Part shown: positions 10,140 through 18,603 of the stretch, one piece after another
Layout of the letters: the number at the start of each line of letters is the position of its first letter
How positions within the stretch are numbered: the stretch's first letter is position 1
Assembly: GCF_000948415.1 (NCBI RefSeq)
Contig: NZ_JYII01000012.1
Span: 1 to 64,000 of the forward strand
DNA length: 64,000 bases
Reading direction: 5' to 3'
Source of the DNA: Thalassospira sp. HJ
GTDB lineage: Bacteria > Pseudomonadota > Alphaproteobacteria > Rhodospirillales > Thalassospiraceae
Program-made: the position numbers and the translations under genes
Notes under the pieces: generated by a model
Database searches by the model: none
Seen by the model: only the letters and a program-made list of their open reading frames with translations
What the model was told of the DNA's origin: nothing

Positions 10140-11024
10140 TTAGCCCATACGCTCCGATGCGTAGCTGCCAGGGCTTGGCGGGAAGACGATGGTGCGGTTG
10201 CCGTTAATGAAGGAACGGTGGTGGATATGGGCATGGACCGCACGTGCCAGAACCTGACTTTCAACGTCACGGCCAATCGATACGTAATCGGCCGAGTTCT
10301 GGGCATGCGTGATGCGCGCAATGTCCTGTTCAATGATCGGGCCTTCATCAAGGTCGGCAGTCACATAATGTGCGGTCGCGCCTATCAGTTTGACGCCGCG
10401 CTCATAGGCCTGACGATACGGGTTCGCACCCTTGAAGCTTGGCAGGAAGGAATGGTGGATATTGATGATCTTGCCGCTCATCTTCTTGCACAGGCTGTCA
10501 GACAGAACCTGCATGTACCGGGCAAGAACGATCAGTTCGACATCATAGTCGGACACCAGATCAAGAAGCTTTTTCTCGGCTTCGGGTTTGTTGTCCTTAG
10601 TGACCACGATGTGGTGGAAGGGGATGTCGTGATTAACGACAACCTTCTGATAATCAAGGTGGTTTGACACCACGCCGACGATATCAATCGGCAGTGCACC
10701 GATTTTCCAGCGATACAAAAGATCGTTCAGGCAATGTCCAAAGCGCGACACCATCAGAAGAACTTTCATCTTTTCCGAGCTGTCATGGATCTGGAACTGC
10801 ATGCCAAGTTCTGCTGCCGGAGCTTCAAAGCCCTTGATGAGGGTTTCCTGATCAACGCCTTCTTCGCTGACGAAGGCAACTCGCATGAAGAACAGACCGG
10901 TTTCCTGGTCGTCAAACTGGGAGCTATCAGTAATGTTGCAGCCATGTGCGGCCAAATAGGTCGAAATAGCAGCAACCACCCCGCGCTGGGAGTCGCAGGA
11001 AACAGTCAGAACGTAGCTTTTCAT
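10140..11024 (-). CDS. purU: Formyltetrahydrofolate deformylase
   Basis: Protein of 294 aa with an N-terminal ACT domain (residues 1-80, YVLTVSCDSQRGVVAAIS) and a formyltransferase-type hydrolase domain (SRFGHCLNDLLY, IINIHHSFLPSFKGANPY, GATAHYVTADLDEGPII). It hydrolyses 10-formyl-THF to formate and THF. Next to methylamine genes, it probably regenerates THF while C1 units from N-demethylation leave as formate. It lies downstream of gmaS, separated by a hairpin, so it may be only partly co-transcribed. Confidence 0.9.
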   Translation of the reverse strand: MKSYVLTVSCDSQRGVVAAISTYLAAHGCNITDSSQFDDQETGLFFMRVAFVSEEGVDQETLIKGFEAPAAELGMQFQIHDSSEKMKVLLMVSRFGHCLNDLLYRWKIGALPIDIVGVVSNHLDYQKVVVNHDIPFHHIVVTKDNKPEAEKKLLDLVSDYDVELIVLARYMQVLSDSLCKKMSGKIINIHHSFLPSFKGANPYRQAYERGVKLIGATAHYVTADLDEGPIIEQDIARITHAQNSADYVSIGRDVESQVLARAVHAHIHHRSFINGNRTIVFPPSPGSYASERMG

Positions 11025-11060
11025 CGCGTCTGGCTTTCTCGTTTGGAATAATCAAAAATT

Positions 11061-11099
11061 GCCCGGCCCCGTCCATCGGGGAAGAAGATGAGGCCGGGC
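11061..11099 (-). terminator. Hairpin between gmaS and purU
   Basis: In the leftward direction GCCCGGCC pairs with GGCCGGGC and is followed by AATTTTTGA. An inner CCCCG/CGGGG pairing overlaps it. It could end the mgs-gmaS transcript or attenuate entry into purU. Confidence 0.5.
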
Positions 11100-11106
11100 A
11101 GAAACA

Positions 11107-12411
11107 CTAAATATCAAGTGTGTTCTCACGTTCCCAGCGGGAAAAGTGAGAAACATAAGAATTCCACTCGGTTTGCTTGAGTTTGAGATAGGCACTTGAG
11201 AATTCCTTGCCCATCGCCAGCTGCAATTCTTCGTTCGCGCCCATTTCGCGCAGGGCATCAAGCAGGTTCAGCGGCAGACGCGGCGCATCCTTGATCGAAT
11301 GACCTTCCTGATACATGTCGATATCGTAATGCGGTCCCGGATCGGCATTGGTTGCCATGCCATCCAGACCAGCCGCAATGATCACGGCCTGAAGAAGATA
11401 CGGGTTGGTTGCACCGTCAGGCAGGCGCAATTCAAAGCGGCCCGGTCCCGGGACACGCACCATGTGCGTCCGGTTGTTGCCGGTCCAGGTTACGGTATTT
11501 GGTGCCCAGGTCGCGCCGGACATGGTGCGCGGTGCGTTGATACGCTTATAGGAATTAACGGTCGGGTTGGTGATCACCGCCATGGCCGAGGCATGCTTCA
11601 TGATGCCGCCAAGGAAATGCTTGCCCTTGGCCGACAAGCCAAACGGCATGTCATCATCGGCAAAGGCATTGCCGCCTTCATTATCCCAGACCGAAACATG
11701 GCAGTGGCACCCATTGCCGGTCAGACCCGGGAAGGGCTTGGGCATGAAGGTTGCGCGAAGGCCATGCTTTTCGGCGATTGATTTGACCATGAATTTGAAG
11801 AAGGAATGCTTGTCTGCGGTTTTAAGCGCGTCATCGAATTCCCAGTTCATTTCAAACTGGCCATTGGCGTCTTCGTGGTCGTTCTGATAGGCACCCCAAC
11901 CGAGTTCGAGCATATAGTCGCAAATCTCGGCAATGACGTCATAGCGACGCATGACGGCCTGCTGGTCATAGCAGGGCTTTTCCGCTGTATCGGCCGGGTC
12001 GGAGATTTCCGAACCGTCGGTGGTGATCAGGAAGAATTCTGCCTCGACCCCGGTTTTGACATTCAGGCCAAGTTCGGCTGCCTTGGCGATCTGGGCCTTG
12101 AGTACATTGCGCGGGGCCTGTTCGACCGGTGTGCCTTCCATGATGCAATCCGCAGCAACCCAGGCGACTTCCGGTTTCCACGGCAACTGGATGACAGAGT
12201 CCGGATCAGGAATGGCAAACATGTCGGGATGGGCCGGGCTCAGGTCAAGCCAGGTGGCGAAACCGGCAAAGCCCGCACCTTCTTCCTGCATGTCGGCAAT
12301 TGCCTGGGTCGGGACAAGTTTGGCGCGCTGTCCGCCAAACAGGTCGGTAAAGCTGATCATGAAGTATTTGATGCCGCGTTCCCGGGCAAAGGCTGATAGA
12401 TCCTTGGTCAT
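11107..12411 (-). CDS. gmaS: Gamma-glutamylmethylamide synthetase (glutamine synthetase family)
   Basis: Protein of 434 aa from the ATG preceded by AGGGG; an open extension to 12468 is not supported. Glutamine-synthetase features include the ATP/glutamate-site Glu in TGVEAEFFL, NGCHCHVSVWD and the arginine-rich PGPGRFELR. The opening FMISFTDLFGGQRAKLVP is what I recall from type III GlnT/GmaS of marine alphaproteobacteria. GmaS joins methylamine to glutamate using ATP. Its position right after mgsABC supports GmaS over an ordinary glutamine synthetase. Confidence 0.82.
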   Translation of the reverse strand: MTKDLSAFARERGIKYFMISFTDLFGGQRAKLVPTQAIADMQEEGAGFAGFATWLDLSPAHPDMFAIPDPDSVIQLPWKPEVAWVAADCIMEGTPVEQAPRNVLKAQIAKAAELGLNVKTGVEAEFFLITTDGSEISDPADTAEKPCYDQQAVMRRYDVIAEICDYMLELGWGAYQNDHEDANGQFEMNWEFDDALKTADKHSFFKFMVKSIAEKHGLRATFMPKPFPGLTGNGCHCHVSVWDNEGGNAFADDDMPFGLSAKGKHFLGGIMKHASAMAVITNPTVNSYKRINAPRTMSGATWAPNTVTWTGNNRTHMVRVPGPGRFELRLPDGATNPYLLQAVIIAAGLDGMATNADPGPHYDIDMYQEGHSIKDAPRLPLNLLDALREMGANEELQLAMGKEFSSAYLKLKQTEWNSYVSHFSRWERENTLDI

Positions 12412-12495
12412 CGAAGTCCCCTGACGAATTCTTTGCGGTGCCATCGGCGTTCCGGCACGCGCAAGCACGTGCCGAGCCGACGGTTCGGTTATGGT

Positions 12496-13824
12496 TTAGA
12501 AGCCTCCCTGTCCGGGAACCCAGTTGGTCCCGGCGAGCGGTACACCAGCCATGGCTGCCGCTTCGATATTCAGTGCGCAGAGATCCTCGGGTTCGAGGTT
12601 GTGCACATGATTTTTGCCGCAGGCGCGCGCAATTGTTTGCGCTTCAAGGGTCATGACCTTCAGATAGTTGGCCAGTCGCCGTCCGGCGGCGATCGGGTCA
12701 ACCCGTTTCATCAGGTCGGCATCCTGTGTCGTGATGCCTGCGGGATCACGGCCTTCATGCCAGTCGTCATAGGCACCGGTGGTGGTGCCAAGTTCGTTAT
12801 ATTCTGCTTCCCATTTCGGGTCGTTGTCACCGATTGCGACAAGCGCCGCAGTCCCGATGGAAACCGCATCGGCCCCAAGGGCAAGCGCCTTGGCGACGTC
12901 GGCGCCATTGCGAATGCCGCCCGAAACGATCAGCTGTACTTTGCGGTGCATGCCCATGTCTTGCAATGCTTTTGCCGCCGGGCGGATGCAGGCAAGGGTC
13001 GGCTGACCGACATGTTCGATAAAGACTTCCTGGGTGGCGGCCGTGCCGCCCTGCATGCCATCAAGCACGATGACATCCGCACCCGCTTTGACTGCAAGGG
13101 CCACGTCATAATAGGGGCGTGCACCACCAACCTTGATGAAGATCGGCTTTTCCCAATCGGTGATTTCGCGGATTTCCTGAATTTTGATTTCCAGATCATC
13201 CGGGCCGGTCCAGTCGGGATGACGACACGCCGAACGCTGATCAATGCCCATCGGCAGGTTGCGCATTTCAGCAACACGATCCGAGATCTTCTGACCCAGC
13301 AGCATGCCGCCTCCGCCCGGTTTAGCGCCCTGACCAATGACGATTTCAATCGCATCGGCACGTTTCAGATCGCGCGGGTTCATGCCATAGCGTGACGGCA
13401 GATATTGATAAACAAGCTGGGTGGAATGGCCGCGTTCTTCTTCGGTCATGCCGCCATCGCCCGTTGTGGTCGATGTGCCCGCCGCCGATGCGCCGCGTCC
13501 AAGGGCTTCCTTGGCCGGACCGGAAAGGGATCCAAAGCTCATGCCGGCAATCGTGATCGGAATTTTAAGTTCGATCGGTTTCTTGGCAAAACGGGTGCCG
13601 AGTGTGACGGCGGTTTCGCATTTTTCACGATACCCTTCCAGCGGATAGCGCGACATGGATGCGCCAAGGAACAGCAGGTCATCAAAATGCGGGACCTTGC
13701 GTTTCGCGCCACCTCCACGGATGTCATAAATGCCGGTCGCGGCAGCGCGCCGGATTTCCGAAAGGGTGTAATCATCAAACGTTGCCGATTTGCGCGGCGT
13801 CGTAACGGGATTTTTGTAAGTCAT
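12496..13824 (-). CDS. mgsC: N-methylglutamate synthase, FMN-binding glutamate-synthase-like subunit
   Basis: Protein of 442 aa from the ATG with AGGA upstream. It corresponds to the central FMN domain of glutamate synthase: IAGMSFGSLSGPAKEALGRG, STTTGDGGM, IGQGAKPGGGG, VDVIVL-like VIVLDGMQGGTAA, and the FMN phosphate loop LIVSGGIRNGADVAKALALGA. With MgsA and MgsB it rebuilds a split glutamate synthase that transfers a methylamine group to form N-methylglutamate. GlxD is the name used where the substrate is unknown. Confidence 0.82.
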   Translation of the reverse strand: MTYKNPVTTPRKSATFDDYTLSEIRRAAATGIYDIRGGGAKRKVPHFDDLLFLGASMSRYPLEGYREKCETAVTLGTRFAKKPIELKIPITIAGMSFGSLSGPAKEALGRGASAAGTSTTTGDGGMTEEERGHSTQLVYQYLPSRYGMNPRDLKRADAIEIVIGQGAKPGGGGMLLGQKISDRVAEMRNLPMGIDQRSACRHPDWTGPDDLEIKIQEIREITDWEKPIFIKVGGARPYYDVALAVKAGADVIVLDGMQGGTAATQEVFIEHVGQPTLACIRPAAKALQDMGMHRKVQLIVSGGIRNGADVAKALALGADAVSIGTAALVAIGDNDPKWEAEYNELGTTTGAYDDWHEGRDPAGITTQDADLMKRVDPIAAGRRLANYLKVMTLEAQTIARACGKNHVHNLEPEDLCALNIEAAAMAGVPLAGTNWVPGQGGF

Positions 13825-13889
13825 CGTCTGATCCTGTCTTTGGGCTGAAGCGCTCGGATATTGGTCCGTGCGGCGTTCAGCGTGCCGCA

Positions 13890-14576
13890 TCAATAGGCGT
13901 CGAAATTATCGACATTGAAGTTGTAAAGCGTTCTGGCCGAGCCATAGCGCGTGAATTCCTCGGGCTTCACATCGGTGATGCCGGCATCCGCAAGAAGCTT
14001 GGTCAGGAGCTCAATATGCTCAGGGCGCATTTCCTTTTTCTCGCAATCGGCACCGAGGCTTTTGACCGTGCCGCGCACGAAAAGGCGCGCTTCATAAAGG
14101 GAATCTCCCAGCGCATCACCGGCATCGCCCAGAACAACAAGGTTGCCCGATTGCGCCATGAAGGCTGACATGTGGCCGATATTGCCTTTGACGACGATAT
14201 CGACGCCCTTCATCGAAATGCCGCAGCGTGAAGACGCATTGCCTTCGATCACCAGCAATCCGCCATGGGCGGTGGCACCGGCATACTGGCTGGCATCGCC
14301 CTTGATCACGACTTTGCCCGACATCATGTTTTCCGCCACACCCGGACCGGCATTGCCCTTGACCGTGATGGTCGCCTGTTCGTTCATGCCCGCGCAGTAA
14401 TAGCCGACACTGCCATCAATCGTGACATTGACGGGTGCGTCGATGCCAACAGCAACGGCATGCGAGCCACGCGGATTGGTGACTTCGAAATCTTCAGCAG
14501 GACCACTTTTATCAAGCGCATGAAGCGCCTGATTGAGCGCGCGCAGTTCGATGGTTGCAAGATCAAACACTGGCAT
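13890..14576 (-). CDS. mgsB: N-methylglutamate synthase, GXGXG-domain subunit
   Basis: Protein of 228 aa made almost wholly of the right-handed beta-helix found at the C-terminus of glutamate synthase (repeating G-x2-G-x3-G pattern, for example GSVGYYCAGMNEQATITVKG and GHMSAFMAQSGNLVVLGDAGD). It is structural and links the amidotransferase and FMN parts. AGGAAGGAAC stands before the ATG. It sits between mgsA and mgsC in one leftward operon. Confidence 0.82.
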   Translation of the reverse strand: MPVFDLATIELRALNQALHALDKSGPAEDFEVTNPRGSHAVAVGIDAPVNVTIDGSVGYYCAGMNEQATITVKGNAGPGVAENMMSGKVVIKGDASQYAGATAHGGLLVIEGNASSRCGISMKGVDIVVKGNIGHMSAFMAQSGNLVVLGDAGDALGDSLYEARLFVRGTVKSLGADCEKKEMRPEHIELLTKLLADAGITDVKPEEFTRYGSARTLYNFNVDNFDAY

Positions 14577-14659
14577 GTTGTTCCTTCCTCATTTGACCGC
14601 GAAATATGTTGCGGTCGAGTCGGTGCGCGCATCGCAGCAACCGACAGGGTTCGTGTTAA

Positions 14660-15556
14660 TCAGTGTTCCCAGAAATAGACCGTGGCCGGCTCTGGCTCCC
14701 AGACCTTAGCGTCTTCGATGCCCGGCAGGTTGACCAATGCCCGGTATTCGGAACCGAATGCGACATAGGCATCGGTTTCCGCCATCACCGCCGGTTTGCA
14801 GGCAATCGGATCGCGTACAACGCCAAAGCCCGATTTGGTGCCAACGACAAAGGTGAAGAAGCCATCAAGGTCATCAAGCGCACTGGTCAGTGCCTCGCCA
14901 AGGTTCTTGCCCTTGGCCATTTCACCGGTCAGATAGGCCGCGGCAACCTCGGAATCGTTCTGGGTTTCAAGGCGGATGCCTTCGCGCGTCAGTTCGCGCC
15001 TAAGGTTGTTGTGGTTCGACAGCGAACCATTATGCACAAGGCACTGGTCCGATCCGGTCGAGAAGGGGTGAGCCCCAAGGGTGGTCACCGCACTTTCGGT
15101 TGCCATGCGGGTATGGCCGATGCCGTGGGTGCCGGACATGTCGGAAATCTTGAAGCGCTCAAGAACGTCCTTGGGCAGGCCGACTTCCTTGTAGATCTCC
15201 ATCACCGAACCGGTGCCCATGACACGGACATCGGGACGGAGTTCTTCAAGGGCGCTACGGGTCGCCTCAAGCTGGTCGCTTGAAACCGTGATGACCGCAT
15301 GGGTGCTTTTGGGCAGGATCGATGCGTTTGTGATCCCAGCTTTGCGCAGGTCTTCGGTCAGTCCGGCAAAATCTGTTTCCGGGTCCGGAGACTGGATCGT
15401 GAGTTTGACCAGATTATTCTGGTCCGCACCATAAATTACGATGCCCGCGCTATCGGGACCACGGTCGGTCATGGTCACCAGCATATCGGACAGCAACGCA
15501 CCGAGCTGTGGTTCCAGACTTTTATCTTTAAGGAATAAACCAACAATGCCGCACAT
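14660..15556 (-). CDS. mgsA: N-methylglutamate synthase, class II glutamine-amidotransferase-like subunit
   Basis: Protein of 298 aa that begins MCGIVGLF, so Cys2 becomes the N-terminal nucleophile of the Ntn amidotransferase fold. RGPDSAG (about 32-38), GTHGIGHTRMATES and SLSNHNNLRREL complete the glutaminase site. In this pathway it is thought to act on gamma-glutamylmethylamide, releasing methylamine to the synthase core. It is the first gene of mgsABC-gmaS. Its Shine-Dalgarno sequence lies in a hairpin (see 15565-15594). Confidence 0.82.
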   Translation of the reverse strand: MCGIVGLFLKDKSLEPQLGALLSDMLVTMTDRGPDSAGIVIYGADQNNLVKLTIQSPDPETDFAGLTEDLRKAGITNASILPKSTHAVITVSSDQLEATRSALEELRPDVRVMGTGSVMEIYKEVGLPKDVLERFKISDMSGTHGIGHTRMATESAVTTLGAHPFSTGSDQCLVHNGSLSNHNNLRRELTREGIRLETQNDSEVAAAYLTGEMAKGKNLGEALTSALDDLDGFFTFVVGTKSGFGVVRDPIACKPAVMAETDAYVAFGSEYRALVNLPGIEDAKVWEPEPATVYFWEH

Positions 15557-15564
15557 GGCAGGAC

Positions 15565-15594
15565 AGTCTCCATTCTGTTTCTGAAATGGAGACT
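15565..15594 (-). promoter_or_regulatory. Leader hairpin or operator covering the mgsA ribosome-binding site
   Basis: Perfect 10-bp arms AGTCTCCATT and AATGGAGACT are separated by 10 bases, ending 8 bases before the mgsA start. On the mRNA strand the second arm contains GGAGA, the only good Shine-Dalgarno match before the ATG, so folding would hide it. As DNA it could instead be a dyad operator for the adjacent XRE regulator. Confidence 0.5.
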
Positions 15595-15599
15595 ACCTG

Positions 15600-15614
15600 T
15601 TCGCGATTGCGGAA
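15600..15614. promoter_or_regulatory. Candidate XRE-regulator half-site cluster
   Basis: TTCGCGATTGCGGAA upstream of mgsA is an imperfect dyad. Related TTCCGCGAA (near 16605) and GTTCGCGAAC (16680-16689) occur on the other side of the XRE gene, before dmmD. A shared regulator site is only a suggestion. Confidence 0.3.
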
Positions 15615-15674
15615 TCAACTATGAAGAATAAAAATTTCTTCTGAGTGAATTGATGTTTTCACTCTGGTGAAGCT

Positions 15675-16379
15675 TTATCCCCGGGCGGGATAGCAGATGA
15701 TAGACAGGTAACGTATTGGAAATGAAAGAAGTTCTTCCGGTCCGTGGCGGGCGTCTGCATCAAAAAACAGGCTGTCGCCCTCTTTCATGTAGTACAGCTG
15801 ATCGCCATGGCGGTAGCGTACTTCACCCTCGAGCAAATAGATGAATTCCATGCCTTCATGCTGGAAGGCGGGGAAGCTGCTCGACTCCTCGGTAAGGGTC
15901 AGTAAATAGGGTTCCACGACCACGCCACTGGTGTTGTTATCAATGTGGCCGAGCAGGTTATATTCATGGCCTGCGCGCGTGCCGCGCCGTTCAATCGCAA
16001 CACCTTCGCCGGATTTTACAAACACCGCATTGCGCGGTTCTTCATAACGGCGGAAGAAATCGGTCAGCGGCACACCCAGTGCACTTGCCAGTGCCTGAAG
16101 CGAGGTCAGGGACGGCGAGGTCACACCATTTTCGATCTTGGACAGCATCCCCATCGAGATGCCTGTCGCCGATGCCAAGTCGGAAATCGTGATGCCGAGT
16201 TTCTTGCGCAGCGCACGGACTTCATGGCCGATGGCGATTTCGAGATTGTTTTCCTTGGGTTCACGAAGGGCGTGCGGGTCCTGGGTAAGGGCTGCGGGTT
16301 TGCTCTTGGTGTCCATGCCTGATCCTTGGTTGCTCGTGGCGTCGGTCTGCGGTGCTTGTTGGGTCGTGCTCTGTGCCAT
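15675..16379 (-). CDS. XRE-family transcriptional regulator with C-terminal cupin domain
   Basis: Protein of 234 aa. The N-terminal ~45 residues are Gln/Ser/Thr-rich and probably disordered. Then comes an XRE helix-turn-helix (about 50-110, LGITISDLASATGISMGMLSKIENG) and a cupin-2 domain (about 165-230, HEGMEFIYLLEGEVRYRHGDQLYYMKEGDSLFFDA). GGAGG stands before this start; Met22 is an alternative. It lies between mgsA and dmmD, facing away from dmmD, and is the likely controller of one or both. The cupin may sense a small amine or acid; the ligand is unknown. Confidence 0.82.
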   Translation of the reverse strand: MAQSTTQQAPQTDATSNQGSGMDTKSKPAALTQDPHALREPKENNLEIAIGHEVRALRKKLGITISDLASATGISMGMLSKIENGVTSPSLTSLQALASALGVPLTDFFRRYEEPRNAVFVKSGEGVAIERRGTRAGHEYNLLGHIDNNTSGVVVEPYLLTLTEESSSFPAFQHEGMEFIYLLEGEVRYRHGDQLYYMKEGDSLFFDADARHGPEELLSFPIRYLSIICYPARG

Positions 16380-16776
16380 GCTGGCTTGCCTCCGTCACCG
16401 GTTCTGTCCCGGTGCGGGTCCTGCTCGTTTCTGGTTTCCTCAATCGGTCGCTTGGTGCGGCCTGCTTTTATGTTGGTCGTATATGTGGAGGGGTGTTTGG
16501 CCCTCTGATTGGCATATACGCCATAGCCATGACTTACACTGGCAGGAAATATTTATCAACTACGGGGAAAATATAATTGCCGATTTCCTATACCGATGGC
16601 GTTCCGCGAAGTTGCTGCAATGCCGCGGGAAATAGCCTTTGAGGAATAAAATTTGAATAAAATGAAAAATAATTATTGCGTTCGCGAACAAGTTAACGCC
16701 AGAATAATGGAACAAAATAAGCCAGTGTTAGCGCGCTGATTGTGCGCAAAGGCGATCATATCAGGAGGCCATCACT
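16380..16776. promoter_or_regulatory. Regulatory gap upstream of dmmD
   Basis: 397 bases between the XRE gene and dmmD with no convincing gene. The half nearer dmmD is AT-rich and contains the perfect palindrome GTTCGCGAAC at 16680-16689 and a strong ribosome site, AGGAGG, 7 bases before dmmD. Confidence 0.5.
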
Positions 16777-17910
16777 ATGACTGCGAGCTGGAGATTTTCA
16801 GCCCTTGCCGACCGGCATCGTGCGCTTGGTTCCAATCTGGAAGACTGGAGCGGTATGGGCACCGCCTGGACCTATGACAAGGACTGGGACGAGGAATATG
16901 TCGCGATCCGCACCAAAGCCGGGATCATGGATGTTTCCGGTCTGAAAAAGGTTCACATTACCGGCGCGCATGCCTCCCACGTCATCGACTATGCCACCAC
17001 GCGCAATGTTGAAAAGATCTATCCGGGCAAATCGGTTTATGCCTGCATGCTCAATGATCAGGGCAAGTTCACCGACGACTGTGTGATTTATCGCATGGGG
17101 CCGAATTCCTGGATGGTTGTCCACGGATCGGGCACCGGGCATGAAGAACTGACCAAGGCGGCTGTCGGTCGTGATGTGTCGGTTCGGTTTGATGACAACC
17201 TGCACGACTTGTCTCTGCAGGGACCGCTTGCGGTGGACTACCTTGCGGAATATGTGCCGGGCATTCGGGACCTTCCGTATTTCCATCACATGCAGACACA
17301 GCTGTTTGGCCTGCCGGTGATGATCTCGCGGACCGGCTATACCGGTGAACGCGGTTATGAGATCTTCTGTCGTGGTCAGGATGCCGGGACGATCTGGGAT
17401 CGTATCGTTGCCGAGGGCAAGGATATGGGCATCATCCCGACCCGCTTTACCACGCTTGATATGCTGCGTGTGGAAAGCTACTTGCTGTTTTATCCTTACG
17501 ATAACTCGCAGATGTATCCGTTCGAAAATGAAGGTCCGGGCGATACCCTGTGGGAGCTTGGCCTTGATTTCACCGTAAGCCCGGGCAAAACCGGCTTCCG
17601 CGGCGCCGAGGAACATTATCGTCTCAAGGGCAAGGAACGCTTCAAGATCTTTGGCATCCTGTTTGATGGCAAGGAAGTTCCGGCCGAAGGGGCCGAAGTG
17701 TTCAAGGACGGCACCAAGGTCGGTGTCGTGACCTGTGCGATGTATTCACCGCTCAAGGATCAGACGATGGCGATTGCGCGTCTGGCGGTCGATTGCGCCG
17801 AACAGGGTGTGCGCCTTGAGGTGACTGGCGAAAAAGGCATGCTCGGCGGAATGGCCCATACCATGCCATTTGACGACCCCAAAAAATTGAAAAGAACAGC
17901 CAAGGGTTAA
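16777..17910 (+). CDS. dmmD: GcvT-like aminomethyltransferase associated with dimethylamine monooxygenase
   Basis: Protein of 377 aa covering the GcvT/folate-binding fold: MDVSGLKKVHITG, LSLQGPLAVDYL, SRTGYTGERGYEIFC, and LDMLRVESYLLF, with a C-terminal GCV_T_C barrel. Such proteins bind THF and capture formaldehyde-level carbon as methylene-THF. It heads a rightward operon with dmmC, dmmB, dmmA and tmm, so it probably catches the carbon freed from dimethylamine. The dmmD name follows position and family. DmdA (DMSP demethylase) is related but the context argues against it. Confidence 0.72.
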   Translation: MTASWRFSALADRHRALGSNLEDWSGMGTAWTYDKDWDEEYVAIRTKAGIMDVSGLKKVHITGAHASHVIDYATTRNVEKIYPGKSVYACMLNDQGKFTDDCVIYRMGPNSWMVVHGSGTGHEELTKAAVGRDVSVRFDDNLHDLSLQGPLAVDYLAEYVPGIRDLPYFHHMQTQLFGLPVMISRTGYTGERGYEIFCRGQDAGTIWDRIVAEGKDMGIIPTRFTTLDMLRVESYLLFYPYDNSQMYPFENEGPGDTLWELGLDFTVSPGKTGFRGAEEHYRLKGKERFKIFGILFDGKEVPAEGAEVFKDGTKVGVVTCAMYSPLKDQTMAIARLAVDCAEQGVRLEVTGEKGMLGGMAHTMPFDDPKKLKRTAKG

Positions 17911-17991
17911 GCAGGATGACCGGGGGCTGTCAGAGGCCCCCGGATCGCCGCCTGATCCTTGTGGTTTCTGACAGAATGGGACCCCGCTACC

Positions 17992-18603
17992 ATGTCTGAG
18001 AGTATCATCGAAGAAAGCATTCTTTCCCGTCCGACCTATGGCACGCTTAAAATCGTGCCGGGTCTGGCGCATTATTTCCTGGCTGATGCATCCGGTGCCG
18101 AATGTGTCATTCGCGTTGTGCAGGAACTGCCGCGCGACATGATGGAAAAGGTGCATATCTTGTATGTGCCGACCCCGGGTGAAGCCGCCCTTATCACATC
18201 GCTTTATGCGGTCGGCGCCAAACGGTTCGAACATTTTCCGACCATTGAAGAAGCCGTCGCCAAACTCGGCGATTGGTTGTCCGACGCCAAGATGGGCACA
18301 CAGCTTTATCTCGCCGGAACCGAAGGCCTTGTCGGGCAGGGGGTCGCCAAGGGTGAGGAATGCGGCCTTGATCATACAGCCGTGCAGTGTGAGCACCGCG
18401 GCAGTCTGGCCCGGCGTGTTCAGTGCGTTCACTGCAAAACCATGATCGAGGATGTCACCACCCAGCCGGTCAAATGTCCGTCCTGTGAATTGTTGCTGTT
18501 TGTCCGCGATCACTATTCGCGGCGTCTGGCAGCATTTCAGGGGGTCTGCATCAATGCCGAAGACCCGACTGAGGAAATCGAGATCAAGGAGGTGTTCAAA
18601 TGA
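17992..18603 (+). CDS. dmmC: Dimethylamine monooxygenase subunit with CxxC-CxxC motif
   Basis: Protein of 203 aa from the ATG at 17992; an extension to 17959 would lie within the gap after dmmD. The first 140 residues lack a recognisable catalytic motif. Then CVHCKTMIEDV...KCPSCELLLFVRDHYSRRLAAFQGV forms a four-cysteine rubredoxin or zinc-ribbon-like module near 143-165. The mapping to DmmC rests on its place between the GcvT-like gene and the reductase. It overlaps dmmB by 4 bases. Confidence 0.7.
   Translation: MSESIIEESILSRPTYGTLKIVPGLAHYFLADASGAECVIRVVQELPRDMMEKVHILYVPTPGEAALITSLYAVGAKRFEHFPTIEEAVAKLGDWLSDAKMGTQLYLAGTEGLVGQGVAKGEECGLDHTAVQCEHRGSLARRVQCVHCKTMIEDVTTQPVKCPSCELLLFVRDHYSRRLAAFQGVCINAEDPTEEIEIKEVFK

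Noticed and set aside
16777-17910. DMSP demethylase DmdA
   Set aside because: Same GcvT-like fold and length, but the gene heads a dimethylamine/trimethylamine operon and no DMSP genes are nearby.
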